Shown: positions 63,672 through 64,000 of the stretch, in pieces
Layout of the letters: every line of letters begins with the position of its first letter
How positions within the stretch are numbered: the stretch's first letter is position 1
Assembly: GCF_900110835.1 (NCBI RefSeq)
Contig: NZ_FOJG01000001.1
Coordinates: 186,001-250,000, forward strand
Reading direction: 5' to 3'
Source of the DNA: Chitinophaga arvensicola
Lineage (GTDB): Bacteria > Bacteroidota > Bacteroidia > Chitinophagales > Chitinophagaceae
Length of the DNA: 64,000 nucleotides
Notes under the pieces: model-generated
Told to the model about the DNA's origin: nothing
What the model saw: only the letters and a program-made list of their open reading frames with translations
Databases searched by the model: none
Position numbers and translations under genes: made by a program

Positions 63672-64000
63672 ATGAAGGTGCATAATTTTAACGCAGGTCC
63701 TTCTGTATTACCCAACGAGGTATTGTACAAGGCCAGTAAAGCTCTGATTGACTTTGAAGGGTCTGGCATGTCTATACTGGAAATTGGCCACAGAACGCAA
63801 CCGTTTATCGCGGTAATGGACGAGGCGCGCAACCTGGTGAGGGAACTGATGCAGCTTGATGACGACTTTGAAGTACTCTTTTTACATGGCGGAGCCACCA
63901 CGCAATTTATGCAGGTGCCAATGAACCTGCTGGAGAGCAGTGAATCTGCCGCTTATGTGGATACCGGGGTATGGTCCAACAAGGCCATCAAAGAAGCAAA
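63672..64000 (+). CDS. serC: Phosphoserine aminotransferase, N-terminal part (cut by window edge)
   Basis: 110 codons from the ATG at 63672 to the window end. The sequence MKVHNFNAGPSVLPNEVLYK, SGMSILEIGHRTQPF, LFLHGGATTQFMQVPMNLL and YVDTGVWSNKAIKEA is the conserved start of SerC, which makes phosphoserine from 3-phosphohydroxypyruvate and glutamate in serine synthesis. The PLP lysine lies beyond the window. Confidence 0.95.
   Translation, partial: MKVHNFNAGPSVLPNEVLYKASKALIDFEGSGMSILEIGHRTQPFIAVMDEARNLVRELMQLDDDFEVLFLHGGATTQFMQVPMNLLESSESAAYVDTGVWSNKAIKEA

Overview
The window is chromosomal DNA of a member of the Bacteroidota, most likely a Chitinophaga-like organism of the Chitinophagaceae. 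The evidence is a set of lineage markers: type IX secretion and gliding genes (porU, porV, gldJ, gldA, a PorP/SprF protein), bacillithiol synthase bshA, DUF4292, many proteins whose best match is Bacteroidota families, almost no Shine-Dalgarno sequences, and at least eight promoters with the Bacteroidota -7 element TAnnTTTG, here usually followed by C. I found no rRNA, tRNA, phage, insertion sequence or CRISPR array. Most of the window is housekeeping and envelope genes, about 54 protein genes in short operons separated by strong hairpin terminators.

Layout. 1-4516: start of uvrA (minus), an ECF sigma factor, a PcaF/PaaJ-type thiolase and a secreted M23 peptidase carrying C-terminal repeats. 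4775-8326: an RNA-modification block, rlmN followed by two pseudouridine synthases, the first with a long disordered repeat extension. 8504-12229: a peroxiredoxin, a 400-bp non-coding minisatellite, an orphan acidic protein, a WYL regulator and a LolA-like protein. 12337-20653: ade, anmK, a vWA protein, upp, a PorP/SprF protein, an EI24-type membrane protein and an RsmI-like methyltransferase. 20696-35214: mostly minus strand, an M28 peptidase, two EnvC-like degenerate LytM proteins, DUF4292, a TPR lipoprotein, dut, ispF, porV and porU, with bshA on plus. 35370-41791: gldJ, bcp, an active M23 peptidase, gldA, eno. 41858-46446: a DivIC/FtsB-like protein, a small protein, nth, DUF2071, a nucleoside permease and a Gfo/Idh oxidoreductase. 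46529-54414: DUF6134-like protein, korA without korB, Bax inhibitor-1, two small secreted proteins, and a kynU plus glycine-rich 2H phosphoesterase pair. 54800-61523: a four-gene tetR-tolC-MFP-RND efflux operon. 61689-64000: DUF502, a zinc phospholipase C-like protein and the start of serC.

How genes work together. PorU (sortase), PorV (shuttle), GldJ, GldA and the PorP/SprF protein belong to type IX secretion and gliding. The EnvC pair, M23 peptidases, AnmK and DivIC act on cell-wall division, turnover and recycling. The efflux operon appears autoregulated: a 30-bp perfect inverted repeat lies over the spacer and -33 box of the tetR promoter.

The most unusual content is: two RNA-acting enzymes that each carry an independent 27-bp coding minisatellite producing a low-complexity extension; the 24/72-bp non-coding minisatellite; an M23 peptidase fused to repeats resembling those of polyglycine hydrolases; a SusC-like N-terminus joined to a vWA domain; and several genes whose -7 promoter element sits 4-6 bases before the start codon, suggesting leaderless mRNAs. 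I did not see convincing evidence of a wholly new defence or mobile system.
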